From the NCBI RefSeq assembly GCF_016725325.1, contig NZ_CP068083.1, positions 1,922,001 to 1,986,000 of the forward strand: 64,000 nt of DNA. Direction: 5' to 3'. This DNA comes from Sphingobacterium spiritivorum (GTDB lineage Bacteria; Bacteroidota; Bacteroidia; Sphingobacteriales; Sphingobacteriaceae). Each line of letters begins with the position of its first letter. Positions within the stretch are counted from its first letter, which is position 1. A program made the position numbers and the translations under genes. Under the pieces are notes generated by a model. The model did no database searches and was not told where the DNA came from. It was given only the letters and a program-made list of their open reading frames with translations. Shown in pieces: positions 54,253 through 62,851 of this stretch.

Positions 54253-55481
54253 TGAAAACACTAGAAACTTATTATGGATTGCCTAGCGAGGTTAAATTCT
54301 GTAAACGATGTGTTATGTCAAACCAACGGCCAGCTTCAACAGTTGAGTTTAAACACACAAAGGATAGTAAAAAGACAACAATGCATTTTGATAGTGAAGA
54401 GATTTGTGATGCATGTAGAACAGCTGAACAGAAGGAAAGAATTGATTGGGAAAGAAGAGAACAAGAGCTTGTTGACTTATTAAATAAATATAGAAGTAAA
54501 GACGGAAGTTACGATTGTTTAGTTCCCGGAAGTGGCGGTAAAGATAGTGCTTACCAAGCACATATTTTGAAATACAAATATGGTATGAATCCTTTAACAG
54601 TTACTTGGCCTCCAATTCTTTATACTGATTATGGTTACAAAAATTGGAAAAACTGGATAGATAGTGGATTTGACAATATTTCATTTAATAGGAATGGGAA
54701 AACGATGAAGCTTCTCACCAAGCTTTCAATAGAAAATCTATTTCATCCTTTTCAAACATTTATTTTAGGACAGAAGAATTTAGCTCCGAAAATTGCTGCC
54801 AAGTATGGAATACCATTGATTTTCTATGGTGAAAATGAAGCAGAATATGGTAATCCAATAGCTGATAACGCGACATCGCTTAGAGACAAATCATATTATA
54901 GTTATAATAACTTAGACGAAGTCTTTCTTGGAGGAGTTTCAATAAAAGAGTTAACCGAGGAATATAATATTCAATTAAATGATTTGCTTTCATTTTTACC
55001 TGCAGACGCAGATGAGTTAGAAAAATCTAAAATTGAAGTACACTATTTAGGTTACTATCTAAAATGGACTCCCCAAGAAGTTTACTACTACGCAGCAGAA
55101 AATACCGGATTTAAAGCTAGACCATTCCGTACTCAAGGAACATATAGCAAGTATAATAGTATTGATGATAAAATCGACGACTTACATTATTACACAACTT
55201 ATATCAAATTTGGTATTGGACGTACAACTTATGACGCTTCTCAGGAAATTAGAAATAAACATTTAACACGTGAAGATGGAGTCGCATTAGTAAACCGGTT
55301 CGATGGAGAATTTCCAGATCGTTACTTTAATGAGATTATGGAATATCTTGATATTAATCCAGAATATTTTAAAGGAGAGTTAGCTGATAAATTCCGATCA
55401 CCACATTTATGGGGAAAGGATGAAAGTGGAATTTGGAAGTTGAGGCATAATGTAATGGGGAGTGGATTAGACGATGAATAA
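54252..55481 (+). CDS. WbpG/PseA-type sugar amidotransferase, copy 2
   Basis: A 409-residue PP-loop enzyme. Cys17/Cys20 (FCKRCVMSNQRP) and Cys52/Cys55 (ICDACRTAEQ) frame an insert of about 15 residues that copy 1 lacks. The PP-loop is PGSGGKDSAYQAHI at 92-105. NPLTVTWPP and IFYGENEAEYGNP are typical. It is clearly a diverged paralogue of copy 1, not a recent duplicate. One HisF/HisH pair lies between the two copies, so either both draw on the same ammonia source or each acts on a different N-acetyl group. Confidence 0.87.
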   Translation: MKTLETYYGLPSEVKFCKRCVMSNQRPASTVEFKHTKDSKKTTMHFDSEEICDACRTAEQKERIDWERREQELVDLLNKYRSKDGSYDCLVPGSGGKDSAYQAHILKYKYGMNPLTVTWPPILYTDYGYKNWKNWIDSGFDNISFNRNGKTMKLLTKLSIENLFHPFQTFILGQKNLAPKIAAKYGIPLIFYGENEAEYGNPIADNATSLRDKSYYSYNNLDEVFLGGVSIKELTEEYNIQLNDLLSFLPADADELEKSKIEVHYLGYYLKWTPQEVYYYAAENTGFKARPFRTQGTYSKYNSIDDKIDDLHYYTTYIKFGIGRTTYDASQEIRNKHLTREDGVALVNRFDGEFPDRYFNEIMEYLDINPEYFKGELADKFRSPHLWGKDESGIWKLRHNVMGSGLDDE

Positions 55482-55488
55482 TAGTTTC

Positions 55489-56949
55489 ATGAAAAAAACT
55501 ATTGTATTTTTTAGTAGAAGTGAACTAACATATTTGTATGGTAGTGTGCAGAGAGAGATAGAGGACGAATTTAAGGTTATCCATGTAGCTTATAGTTATC
55601 TTGAGCAAGAGGTATTAAAAAATGAATTTGATATTAATGCTGACTATGTTTTGAAAGAAATATTCGAGCAAGTTAATGACGATTTAATAGATGATCTTTC
55701 GTTAGAACAGCTAGATAGTTTTTTTATTAATACGACGGAGAATAGCTTTAATTTAAATGCTTCTTTTCAAGCGAATAGATCAAGCCAGTATTTATCATAC
55801 GACAATAATATTGAGCTTGCGAAAACTTACTATTTAGCTTGGGAAAAAATCTTTAATGAAAACTCTATCTCATTTTTTATTCATGAACCCGTTTCGCTTT
55901 TAATGAATCAAATTGCAGCGAGTTTTTGTAAAAAAGTTAATGCCATTTATTCAACTCATATTCTTGTAAAAGGCGAAGATGAGAATAAATTCACCTTTAT
56001 TATGGTGGACGGGTACCAAGGATATCCAACTTCTATAAATAAGAGAATTGCAAGTATTACTTATGATGATGTTGAAACAAATTATGTCCGAATATCTTCT
56101 TTTATTGAAGAATTTCGATCTGGTTTTAAGGTTTTCTTCTCTCAACTTGGCACTGGCGATGTTTCGAATTTAGAATACTATAAATTATTTTTTAAAAACA
56201 TAGCGTCTAAATTGATCCGTAAGATTAAAAAGTCAAATCTCAAACCTATTGTTGACAATATAGAAGTATTTATTGAAAAAGATGATTTATTAGGACGCAG
56301 AGTTAAAAATTTAAACAAGTATCGTTCAATATTGAAATATGACGATTACGACCCTAACAAAAAATATTATTTTTACCCAATGCATCTAGAACCAGAGGCT
56401 GTTGTGTTGTATTGGGCCAATAATAAGTATTCTAATCAAATAAAGCTGATTGAAAATATTGCAAGCCAGTTACCTCCAGATGTATTCCTATATGTTAAGG
56501 ATCATCCGCATTCACCGGGCTATAGAAGCATTGAAGATTATGAGAGACTTCAAGCAGTCCCTAATATCAGGTTATTAAATACTAAATTGTCTGGTAAGGA
56601 GGTTATTTCAAATAGTATTGGTGTAATAACAATAAATGGTACTGGTGGATTTGAGGCTTTGTTGATGAACAAGCATGTTATTACATTTGGATCGAGTTTT
56701 TACCAAGGATGTAATAGAGTATTTAATTTAGAAAATGTTTTTGAACTACAACCGTTATTGTATAAGTTGAGAAATGTTAAGTATGAAGATGATTATGAAT
56801 TAAGAAGATTTGTATTAGCATACTTAAGCTCTCATAATGAGGGGTTTACTGATTTTTACGGAGCAATGCATAAAAAGGTTGGAATTAATGTTTTAGAAAA
56901 TGGTAAAATAGTAGCGAACTCTTTAAAGAAATGGATTAATAACATTTAA
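55489..56949 (+). CDS. Capsule-synthesis-type protein, probable glycosyltransferase
   Basis: About 486 residues. The N-terminal half (KKTIVFFSRSELTYLYGSVQ) is not recognised in detail. The C-terminal half has a GT-B-like pattern seen in capsule polysaccharide proteins: KYYFYPMHLEPEAVVL, VFLYVKDHPHSPGYRSI, IGVITINGTGGFEALLMNKH and ITFGSSFYQG. Related proteins include Kdo- or sialate-type transferases. Its place directly behind the nonulosonate genes makes it a candidate transferase for that sugar, which is inference. The in-frame ATG at 55474 overlaps the previous gene and would add five residues. Confidence 0.7.
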   Translation: MKKTIVFFSRSELTYLYGSVQREIEDEFKVIHVAYSYLEQEVLKNEFDINADYVLKEIFEQVNDDLIDDLSLEQLDSFFINTTENSFNLNASFQANRSSQYLSYDNNIELAKTYYLAWEKIFNENSISFFIHEPVSLLMNQIAASFCKKVNAIYSTHILVKGEDENKFTFIMVDGYQGYPTSINKRIASITYDDVETNYVRISSFIEEFRSGFKVFFSQLGTGDVSNLEYYKLFFKNIASKLIRKIKKSNLKPIVDNIEVFIEKDDLLGRRVKNLNKYRSILKYDDYDPNKKYYFYPMHLEPEAVVLYWANNKYSNQIKLIENIASQLPPDVFLYVKDHPHSPGYRSIEDYERLQAVPNIRLLNTKLSGKEVISNSIGVITINGTGGFEALLMNKHVITFGSSFYQGCNRVFNLENVFELQPLLYKLRNVKYEDDYELRRFVLAYLSSHNEGFTDFYGAMHKKVGINVLENGKIVANSLKKWINNI

Positions 56950-56950
56950 T

Positions 56951-58177
56951 GTGGAGAAGGTATTAAAATACTTGGGTAATGAGTCATTTGTTTATATTAT
57001 TGTAAATATTTTGGTTGCATTTCTAGGATTTGCTAGGTCATTTGCATTTATAAAGTTCTTTGGTTTCGGGGACTTAGGAGTAATTACTATGGTGAATACA
57101 GCATCTATGTTAATCACGTTTTTCCAAATAGGAACTATTAATGGTGGATATAGAATAATCGCTTTGGGTGAAATCGAATCAAATGTAAAAACCAATAATG
57201 TTATTTATAGTTATCTGGGAACTATATCTCTAATTGTTTCTTTCCTTGGATTAGTGTTTTGGTGGTGTGAAATTTCTTCTTTTCAATTGATTATAATAAG
57301 TGTTTTATTGGGTGTTTTGTTGTTATTTAATAATTGGCTAACCAATTGTTTGATTGCCAGTAAAAAGTTAAAAAAACTCAATTTAACAAATCTGATAAGT
57401 TCAATATTAGGGTTTTTTAGTCTTGTACTTATTCCATCCTTGGGGCTTACTGGAGCATTAATCGCATTATTGGTACAGCCTGTTATTTTTATTGTTTTAA
57501 ATTTAAATAAAAATACTTTTCCCACAAAATTTGATTTAGATATAAAGTACCTAAGATATATATTAGGTTTTGGTTTCATACCTTATGTTTCAGGAATTTT
57601 TTATTTGTCTTATATGCAAATTGAACGTTGGAGTATAAACTCTCTCCTAGGTAAGGAAGCTTTAGGTAGCCTGTATTTATTTTTTTTAATTCTAAATCTT
57701 TGGACTCTAATTCCAAGTTCAATTTTGAATATTTTCTTTCCAAAAGCAATAAAAGCTTATTCGAATGGTGAAATGGAAGAGTTTAGGAATGTTTTAAGGA
57801 GTGACTTAATTGCCGTTTTGGGATATTTGGTCTTTTCTATTGTTATGATTCTCTTATTTTTAAAGATAATGGTTGGAGCTCTTTTCCCTCAACATTTGCC
57901 TTATGTAAGTCTTGTATATTTGGCAATACCAGGGCTTGTTATGAAGGCACTTACGGATCCATTAGCATTGTTTTTTAATAGTATTGTCAATTTAAAACCA
58001 ATTTTCTGGAGTGATTTTGTGTCTATTGTCGTATATATTTTAAGTATTGTATTTTTTAAAGTATTTGTAGACATTAATTTAAATAGTTTTATTTACTGTT
58101 TTAATTTGTATTTTTTATGCAAATTATTGTATTTATTTGCGGTGTACACTAAAGTTAAAAACAATTATGATGTTTAG
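56951..58177 (+). CDS. wzx: Oligosaccharide flippase, Wzx-like
   Basis: A 408-residue membrane protein with about ten to twelve hydrophobic helices and few conserved polar motifs (FIKFFGFGDLGVITMVNTAS near the start). It matches the polysaccharide transporter (MATE-like) fold that flips lipid-linked repeat units across the inner membrane. The reading frame opens with GTG two bases after the preceding stop; an ATG overlapping that stop is in another frame. The coding sequence is very AT-rich. Confidence 0.85.
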   Translation: MEKVLKYLGNESFVYIIVNILVAFLGFARSFAFIKFFGFGDLGVITMVNTASMLITFFQIGTINGGYRIIALGEIESNVKTNNVIYSYLGTISLIVSFLGLVFWWCEISSFQLIIISVLLGVLLLFNNWLTNCLIASKKLKKLNLTNLISSILGFFSLVLIPSLGLTGALIALLVQPVIFIVLNLNKNTFPTKFDLDIKYLRYILGFGFIPYVSGIFYLSYMQIERWSINSLLGKEALGSLYLFFLILNLWTLIPSSILNIFFPKAIKAYSNGEMEEFRNVLRSDLIAVLGYLVFSIVMILLFLKIMVGALFPQHLPYVSLVYLAIPGLVMKALTDPLALFFNSIVNLKPIFWSDFVSIVVYILSIVFFKVFVDINLNSFIYCFNLYFLCKLLYLFAVYTKVKNNYDV

Positions 58178-58802
58178 ACGACTTGCACTTTATTTATATT
58201 GGACTTATAGAAATATTAAAACAGGCACCAAGATTTTTGATAAGTCACTATCATCACGGTCTAAGATTGGTAAAAATGTTATGATTAGAGGGGGAGGAGA
58301 AATATCTTATGTCGAAATAGGAGATTATTCCTACATAAGTGGTCCACGAAGTTACGTTGAGGAGGCTATTATTGGAAAATATTGTTCTATTGCACGGCAA
58401 GTGGTAATAGGTGTCTCTGGACATAATTATGAATGGATAACTACTAGTCCGATAATCACTAGTCCCGATTATGGTATTGTGGACAGGTCCGTTGCTGAGC
58501 CTCAAAAAGATTGTCCAATTATAGGTAATGATGTTTGGATTGGGATGAACACAATTGTGATGAGAGGTGTAAAGATTGGTGATGGAGCAGTTATTGCGGC
58601 TGGCTCAGTGGTAACATCTGATATATTGCCTTATTCTATTGCTGGTGGGATCCCTGCTAAGCATATTAAATTCCGATTTAAAGAAGATCAAATTGAGGAA
58701 TTATTGAAAATAAAATGGTGGGACTGGGAAGAGAGTAAAATTCGAGATAATGCTGATATATTTTATGATATAGAGAGGTTTATTGAAGTTAATAAAAGTT
58801 AA
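58167..58802 (+). CDS. Xenobiotic-type (CatB-like) acyltransferase
   Basis: About 211 residues with a left-handed beta-helix of hexapeptide repeats (IGKNVMIRGGGEISYVEIGD, then PIIGNDVWIGMNTIVMRGVK and IGDGAVIAAGSVV). An extended loop contains the active-site region VSGHNYEWITTSPI, and a C-terminal helix WWDWEESKI is typical of the CatB/VatD group. It probably O- or N-acetylates a sugar of the repeat unit. The start overlaps the wzx end by 11 bases. Confidence 0.85.
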   Translation: MMFRRLALYLYWTYRNIKTGTKIFDKSLSSRSKIGKNVMIRGGGEISYVEIGDYSYISGPRSYVEEAIIGKYCSIARQVVIGVSGHNYEWITTSPIITSPDYGIVDRSVAEPQKDCPIIGNDVWIGMNTIVMRGVKIGDGAVIAAGSVVTSDILPYSIAGGIPAKHIKFRFKEDQIEELLKIKWWDWEESKIRDNADIFYDIERFIEVNKS

Positions 58803-59402
58803 ATGAGTATTTACAATTTTTGGAATAGAATTAGCACTAGGATTTTTACTTTTTTGTTAAAATCTCACTTTAAGAGTTTTGGAAGTGGTTCGTTTATTCA
58901 AAAGCCTCTTAAAATAGATGGTGGAAAGAATATATCGATTGAAGATAGTGTTATAATTGCTAAACATGTTTGGTTAGGTGCTTTGCCACTTACTGGAAGA
59001 ACATGTCAGATTACAATTGGAAAGGGAAGTAGAATAGGACATTTTAATCATATATATGCCACATCTTCCATTACTCTTGGTAAAAGTGTATTAACCGCAG
59101 ATAAAGTTTATATATCTGATAATTTACATTCATATGAAGATGTGAGTGTATCAATTTTAGATCAACCAATAAAACAATGTAATCCAGTAATTATTGGTGA
59201 AGGTACCTGGATAGGAGAAAACGTTTGTATTATTGGTGCAAATATTGGTAGGAATTGTGTTATTGGTGCAAATTCTGTTGTAACAAAAGATATTCCTGAT
59301 TATTGTGTAGTCGTTGGTGCACCAGCAAGAATTATCAAAAGATATTGTATAGAGACATTAGTTTGGAAAAGAACTAATATTTATGGAGAATTTATAAATT
59401 AA
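58803..59402 (+). CDS. WcaF/maltose O-acetyltransferase-like acyltransferase
   Basis: A 199-residue protein with hexapeptide repeats (GKNISIEDSVIIAKHVWLGA, ITIGKGSRIGHFNHIYATSS, VIIGEGTWIGENVCIIGANI, VIGANSVVTKDIPDYCVVVG). The active-site loop with KVYISDNLHSYEDV supplies a candidate catalytic His. It directly follows another acyltransferase with no gap, so the repeat unit may carry two acyl groups. Confidence 0.83.
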   Translation: MSIYNFWNRISTRIFTFLLKSHFKSFGSGSFIQKPLKIDGGKNISIEDSVIIAKHVWLGALPLTGRTCQITIGKGSRIGHFNHIYATSSITLGKSVLTADKVYISDNLHSYEDVSVSILDQPIKQCNPVIIGEGTWIGENVCIIGANIGRNCVIGANSVVTKDIPDYCVVVGAPARIIKRYCIETLVWKRTNIYGEFIN

Positions 59403-59410
59403 AAAGGTAA

Positions 59411-60544
59411 ATGAAAAACATTTTAATTACTGGTGGAGCAGGCTTCATAGGTTCAAACTTAGCACTTAAGTTAATAGATAAAGGATATAATATTACTGTA
59501 TTAGATAATCTTTCACCCCAGATACATGGTGAGAATCCTAGAGAAACCTCCCCTTTATATATAAGCATTAAAGATAAAGTGAAGTTTATTTTGGGGACAG
59601 TAACTTCGGAGCAAGATTGGGTAAAAGCGATTGAGGGTCAGGATGCTATAGTACATTATGCTGCTGAGACAGGTACTGGACAGTCAATGTATGAGATAAA
59701 AAAATACATTGATGTTAACATCAATGGTACTGCTTTATTATTGGATTTATTAGTAAATACACAACATACTGTTAAAAAGGTAATTGTTGCTTCTTCTCGT
59801 TCAATTTATGGAGAAGGAAAATATATTAGTAAAGAGTTGGGGGCGGTTTATCCAAAGCAAAGAGAAAGTGAGTTTATGGATGCAGGCGATTTTGAAGTAA
59901 AATATTCAGGATCAAGTGCATTAACTCTGGTTGGTACTGATGAAGAGTCTAAAATTCACCCTTCATCGGTTTATGGTATAACAAAGCAAAATCAGGAACA
60001 AATGATACTAACTGTTTGCCCTACTATTGGAATTGCGGGTGTTGCATTTCGTTATCAGAATGTTTATGGACCTGGTCAATCTCTTAAAAATCCATACACT
60101 GGAATTTTGTCTATTTTTTCTACTCAAATTAAAAATGGAAATGGTATTAATATTTTCGAAGATGGAAGGGAAACTCGTGATTTTGTATACATAGATGATG
60201 TAGTTGATGCTACAATATTAGGATTAGAGAAAGACGAAGCTAATAATGAAGCGTTCAATGTGGGAACCGGTATGGCGACAGACGTGTTAACTGTAGCAAA
60301 TGAACTTAAGAAAAATTACGGTGTTGATGTCGCTGTTACAATCTCTGGTAACTATCGTGTAGGAGATATTCGTCATAATTATGCTGACTTAACAAAAATT
60401 AGAAGATTATTGGGTTTTGAACCTAAAGTTACGTTTGAAAGAGGAATTAAGTCTTTTACGGATTGGGTTAATTTACAGGAGATAGAAGTTAGTAAATACG
60501 AAGATTCAATATCGGAAATGAAATCTAAAGGTTTGTTAAAATAA
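59411..60544 (+). CDS. NAD-dependent sugar epimerase, dTDP-L-rhamnose 4-epimerase-like
   Basis: A 377-residue extended SDR. Visible are ILITGGAGFIGSNLALKLID, HYAAETGTGQSMYEI, ASSRSIYGEGKYI, the Tyr/Lys pair in SSVYGITKQNQEQM, and RYQNVYGPGQSLKNPYTGIL. The insert between SRSIYGEG and the Tyr motif (KQRESEFMDAGDFEVKYSGS) is the mark of the dTDP-L-rhamnose 4-epimerase branch, but the Cys pairs usual there are absent. With the rfb genes present it could form dTDP-6-deoxy-L-talose. A UDP-hexose 4-epimerase is the alternative. Confidence 0.78.
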   Translation: MKNILITGGAGFIGSNLALKLIDKGYNITVLDNLSPQIHGENPRETSPLYISIKDKVKFILGTVTSEQDWVKAIEGQDAIVHYAAETGTGQSMYEIKKYIDVNINGTALLLDLLVNTQHTVKKVIVASSRSIYGEGKYISKELGAVYPKQRESEFMDAGDFEVKYSGSSALTLVGTDEESKIHPSSVYGITKQNQEQMILTVCPTIGIAGVAFRYQNVYGPGQSLKNPYTGILSIFSTQIKNGNGINIFEDGRETRDFVYIDDVVDATILGLEKDEANNEAFNVGTGMATDVLTVANELKKNYGVDVAVTISGNYRVGDIRHNYADLTKIRRLLGFEPKVTFERGIKSFTDWVNLQEIEVSKYEDSISEMKSKGLLK

Positions 60545-60546
60545 TT

Positions 60547-61521
60547 ATGATAACAGTCGACGGGAAAAAAATATTATTCATTGCACCTAGATTTTATGAC
60601 TATCACGTCTTGATTCACTCCAAGCTAGCTGAATATAACGAGGTTGTTTTTTTTTCAGAAAAAATAGACGGTAAGTTATTTAGTATACTCAATACAGTTA
60701 ATGCGAGATTAATAAATATCTACCAGAATATATATTTTTTATATATTCTTTTTAAAATACGGAATGTTAAAGATATGAGTCATCTATTTGTTATCCGAGG
60801 TTATAAGATGCCGGAATATTTTTTAAAAAAAGTGCGAAAAAAATATCCAAATATTATATGTTTAATGTACCAATGGGATTCGTCTCAAAATAATCACTAT
60901 ACGAGGTTGTTAAAATATTTTGATCGAGTATTTACATTTGACTATGGTGATTTTCAAAATATTACTGGGTTAGAATTTTTACAACTTTTTTATACAGAAG
61001 AAATTAAACAGATTCAAAATAGTAGAAAGGATTTGATATTTGATTTTTTTTGTTTTAATTCCTTTACTATTTCGAGGTACAATGCAATGTTAAAATTTCA
61101 ATCATATTGCAAACAAAATGGGTTAAAGGCTAAAATGTTTTGCTATATTCCTTGGACAACCTATGTTAAAATGAAAATCTTTAAAGGAGTCAATTTAAAT
61201 AAAAGTTTCTTATCATTTAGGCCTATGCCCAGAAAGGAATATTTATATAATCTTGAGATTTCTGACATAATTGTAGATTTAAGTCATTCCACGCAAACAG
61301 GACTTTCAATGAGAGTAATCGAAGCATATGGAGCGGGAAAAAGAATTTTAACGACAAATAAATCTGTTTTTATGAATCCAATTTATAATTCTGATTGGGT
61401 AAACCTTTTTGATGTAGATGATATTGAGATTTCTTCTTTTGGTTCAAAGAAATCAATGCCCTCTGATGATCTTTATATAGATAATTGGATAAATCATATT
61501 TTTCATTATGAAGGTAAATAA
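60547..61521 (+). CDS. GT-B-like glycosyltransferase family protein
   Basis: A 324-residue cytosolic or membrane-peripheral protein. The N-terminal half has KILFIAPRFYDYHVLIHSKL and CLMYQWDSSQNNHYTRLLKY followed by FDRVFTFDYGDF. The C-terminal half ends with ISDIIVDLSHSTQTGLSMRV and IEAYGAGKRILTTN, which reads as the nucleotide-binding domain of a GT-B transferase. I do not recognise a named subfamily or the sugar transferred. It overlaps the polymerase gene by 14 bases. Confidence 0.68.
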   Translation: MITVDGKKILFIAPRFYDYHVLIHSKLAEYNEVVFFSEKIDGKLFSILNTVNARLINIYQNIYFLYILFKIRNVKDMSHLFVIRGYKMPEYFLKKVRKKYPNIICLMYQWDSSQNNHYTRLLKYFDRVFTFDYGDFQNITGLEFLQLFYTEEIKQIQNSRKDLIFDFFCFNSFTISRYNAMLKFQSYCKQNGLKAKMFCYIPWTTYVKMKIFKGVNLNKSFLSFRPMPRKEYLYNLEISDIIVDLSHSTQTGLSMRVIEAYGAGKRILTTNKSVFMNPIYNSDWVNLFDVDDIEISSFGSKKSMPSDDLYIDNWINHIFHYEGK

Positions 61522-62719
61522 GTTAATTCTTTATACTACATTGCTGTCTATTTTTACTGAATCGTTTCGATACAATATCGGTTTTGATTTCAAATTATTT
61601 TATTTAGTAATTCTGGTAAATCTGGCTTTCTTCATGTTAGCTAATAAAGTTTCCTATGCAAGAGGCTTATTTGTATTTCACATTTTATTGTTATTAAACG
61701 GATTTATATCTATAGTTTTTGGATATAATTCTATAGGATATTTTATGGTACAGTTTGTAGCATTACTTATTATACCTATATATTATTTTTCTTTTTTTAA
61801 ATACTTTGAATTTAAAATCAATGAAATAGTTAGATTGTATTGTCGCTTAGTATTGTTTTTAGTAATAATAGGCTTTATTAGGTTTCCAATAGATTTGACT
61901 ATGAATAATTATTGGTTTCGCAGTATAATGTTGGAACCTGCACATTATGCTGCTATTGTTTTGCCTGCATTTTTTATAACATTGAAATCTATTGAATATC
62001 CTAGATATTATTGGAAATTAATTTTGTTAAGCATTATTTTGAGTGGATCAAGTCTTGCAATAATTTGTTTGGGGTTGTGTTTGATTTTATCATTCAAAAG
62101 AATATCTATCATTAAGGTTATGATTGGCGCCTCTCTATCTTTTTTAATTGGCATTTTGGTGTATAATTTTTATCCTTCTTTTAAACTTAGAGTTGATGAT
62201 ACAATGAATTCTTTTATTACCAAAGATCTGACCCAAGCTAACCTGAGCTCATATGCATTATTATCAAATCTGTTTGTAGCTCTTAAAAGTTTCGAATCAA
62301 ATCCGATATTTGGTAACGGTATAGGCTCTCATCTTACTTCTAGAGAATTATATTTAGGTGGTGTTAAAGGGATAAGTGTTTTTGAAGAAATGGGAATGGA
62401 TAATTTAAATGCGCAAGATGCTGGTTCCTTGTTTATTCGATTGCTTTCTGAAACAGGATTATTAGGACTAATACTATTTGGATATTTTCTTTATCATTTT
62501 TATGTGAAAAATGATAAAGAAAATATTTTGTATCAAAACTCTATAATAAGTAAGGGTATTTTGATTTATTTCTTTGCAAAACTTTTTAGAGAAGGACATT
62601 ATTTTTCTCCCGAAATGTATTTCTTTGTTTTTTTATATGTATTCAATAATTTCCAATCAAAGGTTCTTTTAAGAAAATCTAATTATAGCGAATATGACTC
62701 AAACTATATTAATAATTGA
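61508..62719 (+). CDS. wzy: O-antigen polymerase, Wzy-like
   Basis: A 403-residue membrane protein with about ten to eleven hydrophobic helices and one large hydrophilic loop (about 235-310), which contains NPIFGNGIGSHLTSRELYLG and then AGSLFIRLLSETGLLGLILF. This pattern (long loop, NxxFGxGxG, ending in SETGLLG) is typical of Wzy polymerases and O-antigen ligases. With wzx in the same operon, Wzy is the likelier role. It closes the long overlapping run; a 132-base gap follows. Confidence 0.82.
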   Translation: MKVNKLILYTTLLSIFTESFRYNIGFDFKLFYLVILVNLAFFMLANKVSYARGLFVFHILLLLNGFISIVFGYNSIGYFMVQFVALLIIPIYYFSFFKYFEFKINEIVRLYCRLVLFLVIIGFIRFPIDLTMNNYWFRSIMLEPAHYAAIVLPAFFITLKSIEYPRYYWKLILLSIILSGSSLAIICLGLCLILSFKRISIIKVMIGASLSFLIGILVYNFYPSFKLRVDDTMNSFITKDLTQANLSSYALLSNLFVALKSFESNPIFGNGIGSHLTSRELYLGGVKGISVFEEMGMDNLNAQDAGSLFIRLLSETGLLGLILFGYFLYHFYVKNDKENILYQNSIISKGILIYFFAKLFREGHYFSPEMYFFVFLYVFNNFQSKVLLRKSNYSEYDSNYINN

Positions 62720-62823
62720 GACGTACAGATACTTTTAAACTATCTTATCTAAAATAAGAGAAACGAAATGACAAGTGGTTTACATAATAGATTCTTGTAT
62801 GATACTTATGCTTTTATAATAAG

Positions 62824-62839
62824 ATCTTTTTAAAAAGAT
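62824..62839. repeat. Perfect palindrome before the last gene
   Basis: ATCTTTTTAAAAAGAT lies 12 bases before the start codon of the beta-helix gene. It could be a weak hairpin or a protein binding site. Confidence 0.4.
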
Positions 62840-62851
62840 GAAATTTAATTT

